Shown here: piece by piece, positions 28,073 to 36,898 of the stretch
Layout: the number at the start of each line of letters is the position of its first letter
Position numbering within the stretch: the stretch's first letter is position 1
NCBI GenBank assembly: GCA_902513935.1
Contig: CABXOR010000006.1
Location: 1-47,898, forward strand
DNA: 47,898 bases
Reading direction: 5' to 3'
Origin: an uncultured SAR324 cluster bacterium
Lineage (GTDB): Bacteria > SAR324 > NAC60-12
Notes under the pieces: generated by a model
The model's input: only the letters and a program-made list of their open reading frames with translations
Databases searched by the model: none
Told to the model about the DNA's origin: nothing
Made by a program: the position numbers and the translations under genes

Positions 28073-28747
28073 ATGGATCTCCTGCCTGTATTTATGAACT
28101 TGCAAGACCAACTCTGTTTAGTTACAGGAGGCAGTCCATTAGCCTTTCAAAAAATTCAGTTATTGCTAAAGACCGGTGCAAAAATTCACGTTCATTCTCA
28201 TGACAAACTTTGTAATGAAGTTGAGATACTCCTGCAGCAGAATCTGATCAATATAATTCAGGCAAACCTTGAAGATTTGGATCTAAGGGATTACAAACTG
28301 ATCATTGCAACTTATGACGACTTTGAGAGCAACCAGTCTATTGCTGCATTAGCTCAGAAAAATAACACTCCGATAAATGTCGTTGATCAACCGGAACTTT
28401 GTTCTTTTCTAGTGCCCTCCATTGTAGATCGATCACCATTGATTGTCGCAGTATCGAGTTGTGGTAAATCACCTACTTTTTCCCGTTTTATCCGTAACAA
28501 AATTTCAGATTTTCTGCCGGAATCCTACGGCCCACTTACTGTCATGCTGGGAGAGTTCCGGAACAGAATGAAACCATTTCTCCAGACTTATGAGGCAAAA
28601 AAAGAGTTTTGGCTACGCATGATTTTTTCCAGTCCTGTTGTTGAACTTTTTATTTCTGGAGAAAAAGATTCTGCAAGGATAATTTTGGAAAAAGAGGTGG
28701 AGCAGCACTCAAAACATAATAAAGTTTTGAGTGAATTGGCTGGTTAA
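28073..28747 (+). CDS. Precorrin-2 dehydrogenase / sirohydrochlorin ferrochelatase-like protein (CysG N-terminal type)
   Basis: A 224-residue homologue of Met8p and the CysG N-terminal half, which oxidise precorrin-2 with NAD+ and may insert iron to give siroheme, the DsrAB cofactor. The hallmark NVVDQPELCSF...VPSIVDRSPL and AVSSCGKSPTFSR are intact (about 103-146). The NAD glycine loop is degenerate: TGGSPLAFQK in place of the usual GGGxVAxRK. There is no SAM uroporphyrinogen methyltransferase domain. It is located in the dsr cluster, and dsrV of green sulfur bacteria is a functional parallel. Confidence 0.88.
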   Translation: MDLLPVFMNLQDQLCLVTGGSPLAFQKIQLLLKTGAKIHVHSHDKLCNEVEILLQQNLINIIQANLEDLDLRDYKLIIATYDDFESNQSIAALAQKNNTPINVVDQPELCSFLVPSIVDRSPLIVAVSSCGKSPTFSRFIRNKISDFLPESYGPLTVMLGEFRNRMKPFLQTYEAKKEFWLRMIFSSPVVELFISGEKDSARIILEKEVEQHSKHNKVLSELAG

Positions 28748-28853
28748 ATCTCTCCCTTCTGTCTCTGTCGAAAAGACCCGTTGCAGTCAATAATATAAAT
28801 ATCTTAAAATAACTTGTGATTCACGAGGAACTGTAAAATTAAGCGAGTAATCG

Positions 28854-29996
28854 ATGACCATCTTGTTTGAAAAGCTGCTGGAAAACCCTGAAAAAACGAT
28901 GACTTCAATCATCCAACGAGTGGCGACCGGTCCGCAAATGAGCAAAAGCATTTCTTACGATGAAGCAAGGGCAGGTATGCATCTTGTTTTAGAGGAACTT
29001 GTTGATCCAATCCAGTCAGCAGTGTTTTTGATTGGTTTGCGGGTGAAACGTGAAACAGACGATGAAAATAAAGGTGTTTTGCAGGGTATCCGAGACAACA
29101 CAAAAACCATAGTCGCAGATGTAGATGAATTAGTTGATATAGCAGACCCTTACAACGGTTATGGCCGCAGTCTTCCGTCTTCTCCATTTTTACCGGTACT
29201 GCTGGCTGAAGCCGGGGCCCCTGCGGTGTCACACGGAATAGAAACAGTTGGACCGAAATTTGGGGTAACGCACAACCAAGTATTACAGGCAGCAGGGGTT
29301 TCGGTGGAGTTGACCGGGGAGGAAGCCGGAAAACAAATCAGTAATCCGGAAATCGGCTGGGCCTATGTTGACCAAAGGTCTTTTTGTCCGAGCTTGTTTG
29401 GGTTGGCAGATTTTCGAAAAAGAATTGTGAAACGCGCGGCTATTTCCACTGCAGAGGTTTTGACAGGTCCAGTACGTGGCCGTAAAAAAACACACTTACT
29501 GACCGGTTATGTTCATAATGAATATCCTCCGATTTACACCATGCTGGCCCGACATTCCGGATTCGATTCCGCACTTTTGCTGCGGGGTACTGAAGGAGGA
29601 GTAACTCCTTCATTACGCAAGCGTGGAGAATTTGTCCGCTATTGGGAGCAGGGTGAAGATAAAGTTGTTGAAGCTGATCCAGCAGAAATTGGGATTGAGC
29701 AGGCAAATCGCCTGGTGCCGATTCCACCGGCGCTGCTGCCAAAAAAAGATAGAGAATTTGGGCCTGATGAAAAAAATGCTGAAATTGCAAAACTTGCGGC
29801 AAAAGAAGGATTGGCTGCATTGGGAGGCAAAAACAGCCCAACCAGTGACGCTTTGCTTTATAGTGCATCTTTGACGTTGTGGCATTTAGGGCGCTATGAC
29901 TCTATTCCGGAGGCGGCTTTCGTTGTACGAGAAATCTTATCAAGAGGCATAACGGTAGAGCGTTTCCGAAGAGCGGCTGGTGCAAAAAATGGGTAG
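28854..29996 (+). CDS. TrpD2/YbiB-like glycosyltransferase family 3 protein
   Basis: A 380-residue protein with the anthranilate phosphoribosyltransferase fold: the helical N-terminal dimerisation domain (about 1-85) and the glycosyltransferase family 3 domain (from DPYNGYGRSLPSSPFLPVL). The GTGGD phosphoribosyl-pyrophosphate loop of true TrpD is missing, replaced by NGYGRSLPSS, while LTGPVRGRKKTHLLTGYVH and LLRGTEGGVTPSL are recognisable. This points to a TrpD2-type paralogue rather than tryptophan biosynthesis. There are no other trp genes. It overlaps the next gene, so it is part of the dsr transcript; its function is unknown. Confidence 0.82.
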   Translation: MTILFEKLLENPEKTMTSIIQRVATGPQMSKSISYDEARAGMHLVLEELVDPIQSAVFLIGLRVKRETDDENKGVLQGIRDNTKTIVADVDELVDIADPYNGYGRSLPSSPFLPVLLAEAGAPAVSHGIETVGPKFGVTHNQVLQAAGVSVELTGEEAGKQISNPEIGWAYVDQRSFCPSLFGLADFRKRIVKRAAISTAEVLTGPVRGRKKTHLLTGYVHNEYPPIYTMLARHSGFDSALLLRGTEGGVTPSLRKRGEFVRYWEQGEDKVVEADPAEIGIEQANRLVPIPPALLPKKDREFGPDEKNAEIAKLAAKEGLAALGGKNSPTSDALLYSASLTLWHLGRYDSIPEAAFVVREILSRGITVERFRRAAGAKNG

Positions 29997-30480
29997 TCCT
30001 TTTGATGTTTTGATTGAGCAAAATAAAGATAAAATTCATGAAAAGTGGTTGACTCGGCGTTTGGGAATTTTTTCTGAACAAAAGAAGTCCTTGATCATGA
30101 CGCAGATGGACCAGTTTCAAAATCCAATTCGTCACGAAATTGCAGAAGGATTAACAGGAATTCTGGCACATTTTAAAAACAGGGGAGAAAATTTTAGCAG
30201 CGCCCTGGATCAAATTACGAGAGTTTTGGCTATTCAAGATTTTCCGCCGTCCAGAGCGATGGGTCTTTTTTATGAGTTGAAAGAAATTGTACGGGATATT
30301 GCGAAAAGAGATGGAGTCAGTTTTAGGGCAAAAGATTGGGGAGAGTTTAATTCCCGTCTCGAACAAATGACGCTGGAAGCCTTTGATTCTTATGTGGATC
30401 ATCGGGAAAAAATCTATCAGATTAAAGTTGATGAAAGTAAAAACAGGGCATTTATGCTCTTGAAAAAGGTCGGATTATGA
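29980..30480 (+). CDS. RsbRD N-terminal-domain protein upstream of dsrM (dsrT position)
   Basis: A 166-residue soluble helical protein of the kind annotated as RsbRD_N, often found directly before dsrMKJOP in sulfate reducers and in the position called dsrT in green sulfur bacteria. Seen here: IEQNKDKIHEKWLTRRL, QFQNPIRHEIAEGLTGIL and a charged helical C-terminus. The GTG at 29980 overlaps trpD2-like by 17 bp; an in-frame ATG at 29989 is an alternative. Its ATGA end overlaps dsrM. It may regulate or help assemble the DsrMKJOP complex, which is inference from position only. Confidence 0.8.
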   Translation: MQKMGSPFDVLIEQNKDKIHEKWLTRRLGIFSEQKKSLIMTQMDQFQNPIRHEIAEGLTGILAHFKNRGENFSSALDQITRVLAIQDFPPSRAMGLFYELKEIVRDIAKRDGVSFRAKDWGEFNSRLEQMTLEAFDSYVDHREKIYQIKVDESKNRAFMLLKKVGL

Positions 30481-31469
30481 AGGTGATTTACCCATTAATT
30501 GCAGTCGTGTTTCTTGGTGCAGTTGCTTTTGCGGGAGTTTCTGCGGGTCTGGATTATTTATTTGGTGTCATCATTCCATATTTTGCCCTGCTTGTATTTT
30601 TAGTCGGATTCATCTGGCGTATTTACGACTGGGTTAAATCTCCGGTTCCTTTCCGTATTCCTACCACTAGTGGCCAGGCCAAATCCCTGGAATGGATTAA
30701 AAAAGATGAATTGGAAAGCCCATCAGGATTTTTGGGTGTGGTCGGAAGAATGTCGCTGGAGGTTTTGTTTTTCCGCTCTTTGTTCCGCAACACAAAAGCA
30801 GAAATGACTCCTAACGCAAATCTGGCTTATGGCTCCAGCAAATGGCTTTGGATAGCAGGGCTGGTATTTCACTGGTCTTTACTGGTGATCGTACTGCGGC
30901 ATTACCGCTTTTTTTTAACCACAGTTCCGGGGTTTGTTGAGATGCTGGAAAGCACAGACGGTTTCCTGCAAGTCACTCTCCCAACGATTTATATAACAGA
31001 TTTACTGGTGGTTTTGGCGGCAACCTTTTTGGTGTTGCGTAGATTGGCCAGTGCACAGATGCGTATCATCTCTCTTTCCACAGATTACTTTCCACTGTTC
31101 CTGATATTAGCAATAGTATTTAGCGGCATCAGTATGCGCTATCTGGACAAGGTGGATGTAGTTGCCGTCAAAATTTTAATCCATGGCCTTACCAGTTTCA
31201 GTGCGGAAGCACCCGGAGAAATTGGAGCTATCTTTTATGTCCACTTGTTTCTCGTCTGTGTGTTGGCAATGTATTTCCCTTCCAGCAAATTGATGCACAT
31301 GGGTGGAGTCTTCCTCAGCCCAACTAGAAATTTAGCCAATAACAGCCGTGAAAAACGGCACATCAATCCCTGGAATCCGGAAGTTAAAATCAGAACTTAT
31401 GCAGAGTATGAAAATGAATTTCGTGAAAAAATGATAAAAGCGGATTTGCCTGTTGAAAAAACAGAATAG
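30477..31469 (+). CDS. dsrM: DsrM, cytochrome b membrane subunit
   Basis: NarI-like heme b subunit of the DsrMKJOP complex, which exchanges electrons between quinone and DsrK. 330 residues with about six hydrophobic segments. Candidate heme histidines are in LVFHWSLLVIVLRHYRFF, KILIHGLTSF and FYVHLFLVC. The C-terminal tail is hydrophilic and cytoplasmic. ATGA overlap with the preceding RsbRD gene shows translational coupling; dsrK follows after 52 bp. Confidence 0.95.
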   Translation: MKVIYPLIAVVFLGAVAFAGVSAGLDYLFGVIIPYFALLVFLVGFIWRIYDWVKSPVPFRIPTTSGQAKSLEWIKKDELESPSGFLGVVGRMSLEVLFFRSLFRNTKAEMTPNANLAYGSSKWLWIAGLVFHWSLLVIVLRHYRFFLTTVPGFVEMLESTDGFLQVTLPTIYITDLLVVLAATFLVLRRLASAQMRIISLSTDYFPLFLILAIVFSGISMRYLDKVDVVAVKILIHGLTSFSAEAPGEIGAIFYVHLFLVCVLAMYFPSSKLMHMGGVFLSPTRNLANNSREKRHINPWNPEVKIRTYAEYENEFREKMIKADLPVEKTE

Positions 31470-31521
31470 TCCAATGACATTTGCCATAATTTTACTTTTT
31501 GCGTACTAGTTAGGAATTTTC

Positions 31522-33180
31522 ATGACAACAAACCCACCAGAACTATCTGAACTCACAGCGGAATACGAACTGGCTCCAAGTCTTTTGAAAGGAGACAGTC
31601 CCGGCAGGGAGTGGCTGGATATTCCTGTTGTATTCCGGGACGGGAACTGGTGCCATGCTGCAAAGCCGGATGTGATTGAAAGTCTTGGTTTCAACAATCC
31701 AAGAAAATGGAGTCCGGAGGATGAAGATTGGCAACTCGAAAAAGGCTGGCAAAAAACTGTCTTAGACGGTATGAAAGAACGTTTAGGACAATTTCGTTCC
31801 TTCAAATTGTTCATGGACATTTGCGTCAGATGCGGGGCCTGCTCAGACAAATGCCATTTCTTTCTGGGAAGCGGAGATCCGAAGAATATGCCTGTGGTAA
31901 GGGCGGAATTATTGCGTTCAGTTTATCGGCACGAATTTACCTGGTCCGGAAAACTATTGAAAGGAATGGTGGGCGCAAGACCCTTGACGGAAGAAGTACT
32001 CAAAGAATGGTTCATGTACTTTCATCAATGCACAGAATGCCGCCGCTGTTCTGTTTTTTGCCCATTTGGAATTGACACTGCGGAAGTGACTCTTGTTGGA
32101 CGTGAATTGCTCAATTTGGCTGGAGCCAACATCAATTGGATCTCTAAACCTGTTTCTGACTGCACTCGAACCGGAAACCATTTGGGAATTGAACCGCACA
32201 CTTTTAAAAGCGTGGTCGAATCTTTAGCCGAAGATATTGAAGATCAAACCGGAGTTACGGTCAATCCAACTTTTAATCGTAAAGGAGCAGAAATTCTGTT
32301 CATAACTCCTTCCGGAGATGTTTTTGGTGATCCAGGAATTTATACAATGATGGGCTACATGATGTTGTTTGAACACATCGGACTTGATTACACGCTCAGC
32401 ACTTATGCTTCAGAAGGCGGGAATTTCGGCTATTTCACCTCCAATCAAACAACTAAAAAGCTCAATGCCAAAATGTATCACGAAGCAGAGAGATTGGGTG
32501 TGAAATGGATTTTGGGCGGTGAGTGCGGTCACATGTGGCGCGTGGTTCATCAGTACATGGACACAATGAACGGCCCAGCTGATTTTATGGAAGAACCGGT
32601 TTCGCCGATTACAGGTACAAAATTCCGCAATGCGACTTCAACAAAAATGGTTCACATAGCAGAATTCACAGCTGATTTAATTCACCAGAACAAACTCAAA
32701 CTCGACCCCCGGCGTAACGATCATTTAAAAACGACCTTCCACGATTCATGCAACATAGCACGCGGTATGGGAATGCTGGAGGAACCCCGTTTTGTCTTAC
32801 GGAATGTCTGCAATAGTTTTAACGAAATGCCGGAACATACGATTCGGGAAGAAACATTTTGTTGTGGATCCGGAAGCGGTTTGAATACAGATGAATATAT
32901 GGATATTCGGATGCGCGGCGGATTCCCACGTGCCAATGCAGTCAAGCACGTCAAAGATAAATTTGACGTGAATGCGCTTGTTGCCATTTGTGCAATCGAC
33001 AGGGCTAGTCTTCCGCCCCTGATGAAATACTGGAATCCTGGAGTTTCAGTTTATGGACTGCACGAATTAGTGGGTAATGCATTGGTGATGGAAGGAGAAG
33101 ATGAACGCAGCGAAGACCTGAGAGAAGATGAAATGTTAGAATTTGAGACGGATCGTCAGGTGCGGGAGGGTGATGAATGA
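31522..33180 (+). CDS. dsrK: DsrK, HdrD-like iron-sulfur subunit
   Basis: Cytoplasmic catalytic subunit of DsrMKJOP, thought to act on the DsrC disulfide/trisulfide through a noncubane-type Fe-S centre. 552 residues. Two [4Fe-4S] sets are at C101, C104, C107, C111 and C170, C173, C176, C180. The HdrD-type CCG region is in HDSCNIARGMG...NVCNSF...ETFCCGSGSGL (about 410-455). The end overlaps the start of dsrJ by 8 bp. Confidence 0.96.
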   Translation: MTTNPPELSELTAEYELAPSLLKGDSPGREWLDIPVVFRDGNWCHAAKPDVIESLGFNNPRKWSPEDEDWQLEKGWQKTVLDGMKERLGQFRSFKLFMDICVRCGACSDKCHFFLGSGDPKNMPVVRAELLRSVYRHEFTWSGKLLKGMVGARPLTEEVLKEWFMYFHQCTECRRCSVFCPFGIDTAEVTLVGRELLNLAGANINWISKPVSDCTRTGNHLGIEPHTFKSVVESLAEDIEDQTGVTVNPTFNRKGAEILFITPSGDVFGDPGIYTMMGYMMLFEHIGLDYTLSTYASEGGNFGYFTSNQTTKKLNAKMYHEAERLGVKWILGGECGHMWRVVHQYMDTMNGPADFMEEPVSPITGTKFRNATSTKMVHIAEFTADLIHQNKLKLDPRRNDHLKTTFHDSCNIARGMGMLEEPRFVLRNVCNSFNEMPEHTIREETFCCGSGSGLNTDEYMDIRMRGGFPRANAVKHVKDKFDVNALVAICAIDRASLPPLMKYWNPGVSVYGLHELVGNALVMEGEDERSEDLREDEMLEFETDRQVREGDE

Positions 33181-33673
33181 AAAAATCCTGATTTTCGCAG
33201 GGTTGTCAATTTTTTTATTGGGCGTAACTTTTCCGTTTTGGCAAAGTGTTGAGTCGGAAAATTTTCCCAAAGTCGCTATGGAAACAAAAGGTGATCAGTG
33301 CGTTGCCCCTGCGGCTTATATGCGAAAAAACCACATGCTGTTGCTGAATAAATGGCGTGATTCTGTAGTGCGCGATGGTGAGCGCTTTCACATCATGCCT
33401 GACGGAAGCAGGGTTGAAAAAAGCCTGACAAAAACCTGTCTAGGATGTCATGTAAGCAAAAAACAGTTTTGTGAGGAATGTCATACATACGCCAGCGTCA
33501 AACCCTATTGCTGGGAGTGCCATGTTGTACCTGTAAGCGGTGAGCACACAGAATTTACCCTAATTGAAACCGACGAAATCGAACAACAGGAGCTGCTAAA
33601 TAATTTACTTGCCAGAAATCAACAGTTTTCTGACGAAAACTTACAATCACTGGGACTGAAAAATGATCAATAA
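33173..33673 (+). CDS. dsrJ: DsrJ, periplasmic triheme cytochrome c
   Basis: Triheme c-type cytochrome anchored by an uncleaved-looking N-terminal helix (about 5-22). From the Met at 33173 it has 166 residues with CxxCH sites at C89-H93 (CLGCH), C100-H104 (CEECH) and C113-H117 (CWECH). C43 in GDQCVAP corresponds to the unusual heme-ligand cysteine of DsrJ (His/Cys-ligated heme). This start is preferred to one ten codons upstream because it gives the usual signal anchor, with GGAGGG just before it and coupling to the dsrK stop. Confidence 0.95.
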   Translation: MNEKILIFAGLSIFLLGVTFPFWQSVESENFPKVAMETKGDQCVAPAAYMRKNHMLLLNKWRDSVVRDGERFHIMPDGSRVEKSLTKTCLGCHVSKKQFCEECHTYASVKPYCWECHVVPVSGEHTEFTLIETDEIEQQELLNNLLARNQQFSDENLQSLGLKNDQ

Positions 33674-34433
33674 TAGACGTAATTTTTTGAAAAAATCTGC
33701 CGGGGTTATAGCAGGTGCCGGTGTAGTTTCCAGTTTTATCAGTAAATACACTACTGGCTTTGCGGCTGCATCAAGCGAAAAAGCTGATTCGAAAAAGAAA
33801 ATTCGATGGGGTATGGTGATTGATATGAAAAAATGTGTGGACGGCTGTGTAAAGTGCATCGACGCCTGCCATGTTACGCATAATGTGCCCGATTTTGGCA
33901 ATCCTAAAGACGAAATAAAATGGATTTGGAAAAGTGATTATGCTAAAGTTTTTCCCAGCAAGAACCAGCAATATCTGGCCCAGGAAACAAGAGATAAGCC
34001 TTTTCTGTCATTGTGCAATCATTGTGCTGACCCGCCCTGCGTGAAGGTCTGTCCAACTGGGGCAACTTTTCAGATGGACGACGGAATCGTCGAAATGGAT
34101 TTTCACCGCTGTATTGGCTGCCGTTTTTGTATGGCGGCCTGTCCGTATGGTTCACGGAGTTTCAACTGGAGAGACCCACGACCTGCGATTGAAAATATAA
34201 CTTCTGAATATCCAACACGGGAAAGCGGTGTTGTCGAAAAATGCAATTTCTGTTCTGAGCGCCTGGCGAAAGGGCAGCAGCCGGCATGCGTGGAAACCTG
34301 CCCGGAAAAAGTTTTAACCTTTGGTAACCTTTATGATAAGAATTCTGAAATCCGTCAGGTTTTGAAAGAAAACCCGACTATTCAGAGAAAACCTGAATTG
34401 GGAACAAATCCTTCCGTTTTCTACATAACATAA
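33663..34433 (+). CDS. dsrO: DsrO, periplasmic iron-sulfur protein
   Basis: Ferredoxin-like electron carrier of DsrMKJOP, exported by the Tat pathway: the twin arginines are R5-R6 in [12 protein letters not shown], followed by a hydrophobic region to about residue 38. Four cysteine sets follow: [38 protein letters not shown] and [11 protein letters not shown]...CVETCP. 256 residues. It overlaps dsrJ by 11 bp and precedes dsrP by 7 bp. Confidence 0.95.
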   Translation: MINNRRNFLKKSAGVIAGAGVVSSFISKYTTGFAAASSEKADSKKKIRWGMVIDMKKCVDGCVKCIDACHVTHNVPDFGNPKDEIKWIWKSDYAKVFPSKNQQYLAQETRDKPFLSLCNHCADPPCVKVCPTGATFQMDDGIVEMDFHRCIGCRFCMAACPYGSRSFNWRDPRPAIENITSEYPTRESGVVEKCNFCSERLAKGQQPACVETCPEKVLTFGNLYDKNSEIRQVLKENPTIQRKPELGTNPSVFYIT

Positions 34434-34440
34434 GTCTGGG

Positions 34441-35592
34441 ATGATTGAAAAAGCTTTAGAGGGTAAAAAAGGCTATTGGGGATGGATTGCTCTTTTATTG
34501 GCTGTCATCGTATTAGGTATCTACTCATATTCCAAGCAACTCAGCTATGGACTGGGGGTTACCGGAATGGGGCGTGATGTTAGCTGGGGTGTCTATGTTG
34601 CGCAATTTACCTTTTTAGTAGGAGTTGCCGCCTCTGCAGTCATGGTGGTACTCCCTTACTATCTGCACGATTACAAAGAGTTTGGCAAAATCGTAATCAT
34701 TGGAGAATTTTTGGCTGTTTCTGCAGCAACTATCTGCTTGTTGTTTATTTTAGCAGATATGGGACATCCGGACCGGGTATTTTATGTCCTGCTTTATCCC
34801 CATCCAAAATCAATAGTATTTTGGGATGTTCAGGTACTTAATGGATATTTGCTGCTCAATATTGTTAGCGGTTGGACAGTTTTAGAGGCAGAGCGTAAAG
34901 GCACTTCTCCTCCAAAATGGGTCAAACCGATCATTTATCTATCAATCGTTTGGGCCATCAGTATTCACACCGTCACTGCATTTTTATATGCCGGAACTCC
35001 CGGCCGGCATCTTTGGTTAACAGCAGTACTGGCACCAAGGTTTTTGGCTTCAGCATTTGCAGTAGGGCCGGCATTATTAATTTTGATTTCATACATATTA
35101 CGGAAATTTGCTGATTTTGATGTGGGTGAAAAAGCCATCCGCAAACTGTCACTGATTACAACTTATGCAGCACTCGTCAATTTCTTTTTTGTTGGTGTGG
35201 AATTTTTTACCGCGTTTTACAGCAATATCCCTGGACATATGCACAGTCTGCAATACCTTTTTTTCGGCCTTGAAGGTAAGAACCAACTGGTACCATGGAT
35301 GTGGTTTTCGATGATTATCGGCATCACATCAGTCCTGATTTTGCTGTATCAGCAGCGGAGACCCTCAAGTCAGTTACTGATTGCGGCCTGCACCGGAATT
35401 GTAGTATCACTCTGGATTGATAAAGGAATCGGCTTGATCATAGGTGGATTTGTTCCATCTCCAATGGAAGAAGTTGTTGAATATTTTCCAACTTTCATCG
35501 AAATTACCGTCACACTTGGAATTTGGGCTATTGGATTATTAATTTTAACTGCACTGCTGAAAGTCGCAGTTGCTGTAAAAAAAACTGCATGA
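34441..35592 (+). CDS. dsrP: DsrP, NrfD-like membrane quinone subunit
   Basis: Integral membrane subunit of DsrMKJOP from the NrfD/PsrC family, expected to interact with quinone near the periplasmic side and with DsrO. 383 residues and around ten hydrophobic segments. Family-like features include [17 protein letters not shown] near 42-58, [14 protein letters not shown] near 119-132 and GTPGRHLW near 187-194. A short AGTCA/TGACT hairpin follows the stop, without a T-run. Confidence 0.94.
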   Translation: MIEKALEGKKGYWGWIALLLAVIVLGIYSYSKQLSYGLGVTGMGRDVSWGVYVAQFTFLVGVAASAVMVVLPYYLHDYKEFGKIVIIGEFLAVSAATICLLFILADMGHPDRVFYVLLYPHPKSIVFWDVQVLNGYLLLNIVSGWTVLEAERKGTSPPKWVKPIIYLSIVWAISIHTVTAFLYAGTPGRHLWLTAVLAPRFLASAFAVGPALLILISYILRKFADFDVGEKAIRKLSLITTYAALVNFFFVGVEFFTAFYSNIPGHMHSLQYLFFGLEGKNQLVPWMWFSMIIGITSVLILLYQQRRPSSQLLIAACTGIVVSLWIDKGIGLIIGGFVPSPMEEVVEYFPTFIEITVTLGIWAIGLLILTALLKVAVAVKKTA

Positions 35593-35688
35593 GTCATTTT
35601 TGTGACTTTCGCAGTAGTTCCGGTATGTTTTTGAAATGGTTTCTAAAGCCTGCTATTAGGATAAACTATCTAGAATAAAGGAGAAAAG

Positions 35689-36204
35689 ATGAGTGAAGAA
35701 CGACCAAAACGAATGGCACTGATTGCGTCTCAGGGTACTTTAGACTGGGCCTATCCACCCCTGATTTTAGCCTCAACTGCAGTTGCAATGGAAATGGAGG
35801 TGGCGATCTTTTTCACCTTCTACGGACTAACTTTGCTGAAAAAGAAAATTGAGGCCAAAGTCGCTCCACATACAAATCCGTCAATGCCGATGAAAATGCC
35901 TTTTGGGCCAAAAGGATTCCAGAGTTTTGCCTGGCCGATGCCAAATGCGTTAACGGGCAACGTTCCAGGATTTGAAACTTTTGCGACTTCAATGATGAAG
36001 AAAACCTTTAAAAATAATGGCGTTGCATCTATTGAAGAACTCAGAGGTATTTGTATTGAATCCGGAGTCATAATGATTGGCTGCCAGATGACTATGGATG
36101 TCTTTGGCTTCTCGAAAGATGAATTCATTGATGGAGTAGAAGTGGGCGGTGCAGCTACCTTTTTGGAGTTCGCGGCCGACTCAGATATTCAATTATTTAT
36201 TTAA
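35689..36204 (+). CDS. dsrE2: DsrE2-type DsrE/F-like sulfurtransferase
   Basis: A 171-residue protein of the DsrE2 family, which works with TusA and rhodanese in bringing sulfur to DsrEFH. It matches by KRMALIASQGTLDWAYPPLI, VAIFFTFYGLTLLKK, and the conserved cysteine in IMIGCQMTMDVFGF (about residue 133). A hydrophobic stretch at 24-50 may associate with the membrane. AAAGGAGAAA precedes the ATG. It lies 97 bp after dsrP and may be co-transcribed. Confidence 0.92.
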   Translation: MSEERPKRMALIASQGTLDWAYPPLILASTAVAMEMEVAIFFTFYGLTLLKKKIEAKVAPHTNPSMPMKMPFGPKGFQSFAWPMPNALTGNVPGFETFATSMMKKTFKNNGVASIEELRGICIESGVIMIGCQMTMDVFGFSKDEFIDGVEVGGAATFLEFAADSDIQLFI

Positions 36205-36581
36205 TTTAAGCGCATAGCCTAGTCTAATTACTCTAGTTGTAGGGATATTACAATTTAGAATTTTCACCCTTCACAAAGGGGTCTTGGCAGGTCACTGTTT
36301 TTCCTGTTAAAAAATATTACTTTTAACAATATAATTTTATATAACATAAAAATAGATGAGATATTCATTTAAGCCTGATGAGACATCCGTCTAACAAAGT
36401 TGAAAACTTTTTAATGGATATTATTGATGTTTCTTCGTTTACATTAATTATATTAAACCTAGTAATTCTTTAACACCATCTTCATAAATTTTTTTACTAA
36501 AATGATTTGTTATTTACATTTGAATCTTATACCTTTAAATTCATTGAGACTGGAAAAAATTTAATGAGCTAGCTGATTTCA
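36205..36581 (+). other. AT-rich intergenic region with tandem 18-bp direct repeats
   Basis: No gene was seen. Two 18-bp direct repeats start GATGAGAYAT at 36355-36372 and 36377-36394. They match at 14 of 18 positions, all differences are transitions, and they are 22 bp apart (about two helix turns). A small AAAGTT/AACTTT hairpin follows at 36396-36410. These could form a binding site for a DNA-binding regulator upstream of the TusA-like/YeeE genes. Confidence 0.4.
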
Positions 36582-36812
36582 ATGGAAATCGAACTTAAAA
36601 TACAACTTGGAGATTGCGGAATGGGAATGCCCGTAATTCGCACCTGGCAGGCCATGAAAAAATTGGAGGTTGGAGAAGTTTTGCAAATGAGCAGTTCTCA
36701 TCCCTGAACAGAGCCAGATATAAAGGCCTGGTGCAGGTCTTCCGGACACGAATTACTGCAAATTGTTTTTGAAAAAGAAGAACGACACTTTTACGTGCGT
36801 TGTGCAAATTGA
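36582..36812 (+). pseudogene. TusA-like gene with one in-frame TGA
   Basis: From the ATG at 36582 a frame of 76 codons, the usual TusA length, runs to TGA at 36810-36812. It is broken only by a TGA at codon 42 (36705-36707). Upstream: GDCGMGMPVIRTWQAMKKL. Downstream: TEPDIKAWCRSSGHELLQIV, matching the intact TusA at 19147 (SVNDMDSWSKRTGNELV). The TGA stands where that protein has the conserved Gly of DPG, one base away from GGA. No other lesion is present. The most likely reading is a recent nonsense mutation in the partner of the downstream YeeE gene; recoding as selenocysteine or a sequencing error remain possible. Confidence 0.6.
36723..36741 (+). promoter_or_regulatory. SECIS-like hairpin downstream of the in-frame TGA
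   Basis: AAGGCCTG and CAGGTCTT can pair over eight positions (one G-U) around a three-base loop GTG that begins 24 nt after the TGA. As I recall bacterial SECIS models, they ask for a short stem with a small loop starting in G about 16-37 nt after UGA, which this meets. Random hairpins of this size are common, so it is only a candidate. Confidence 0.2.
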
Positions 36813-36898
36813 GAGAGAATGAATTAAACGCTGACCGGGAATAATACATTAACCAGTTGCGTTTGAAAGTTTTTCATTCATAGAGAAAGGAAAGAACC

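Noticed and set aside
28854..29996. TrpD for tryptophan biosynthesis
   Set aside because: The GTGGD phosphoribosyl-pyrophosphate loop is absent and no trp genes are nearby.
8848..36204. A sulfate-reducing organism, suggested by qmoABC, sat, aprBA and the RsbRD gene
   Set aside because: dsrL, dsrEFH, dsrE2, tusA and soxYBZ together are the signature of the oxidative pathway. Direction still formally depends on a DsrAB phylogeny.
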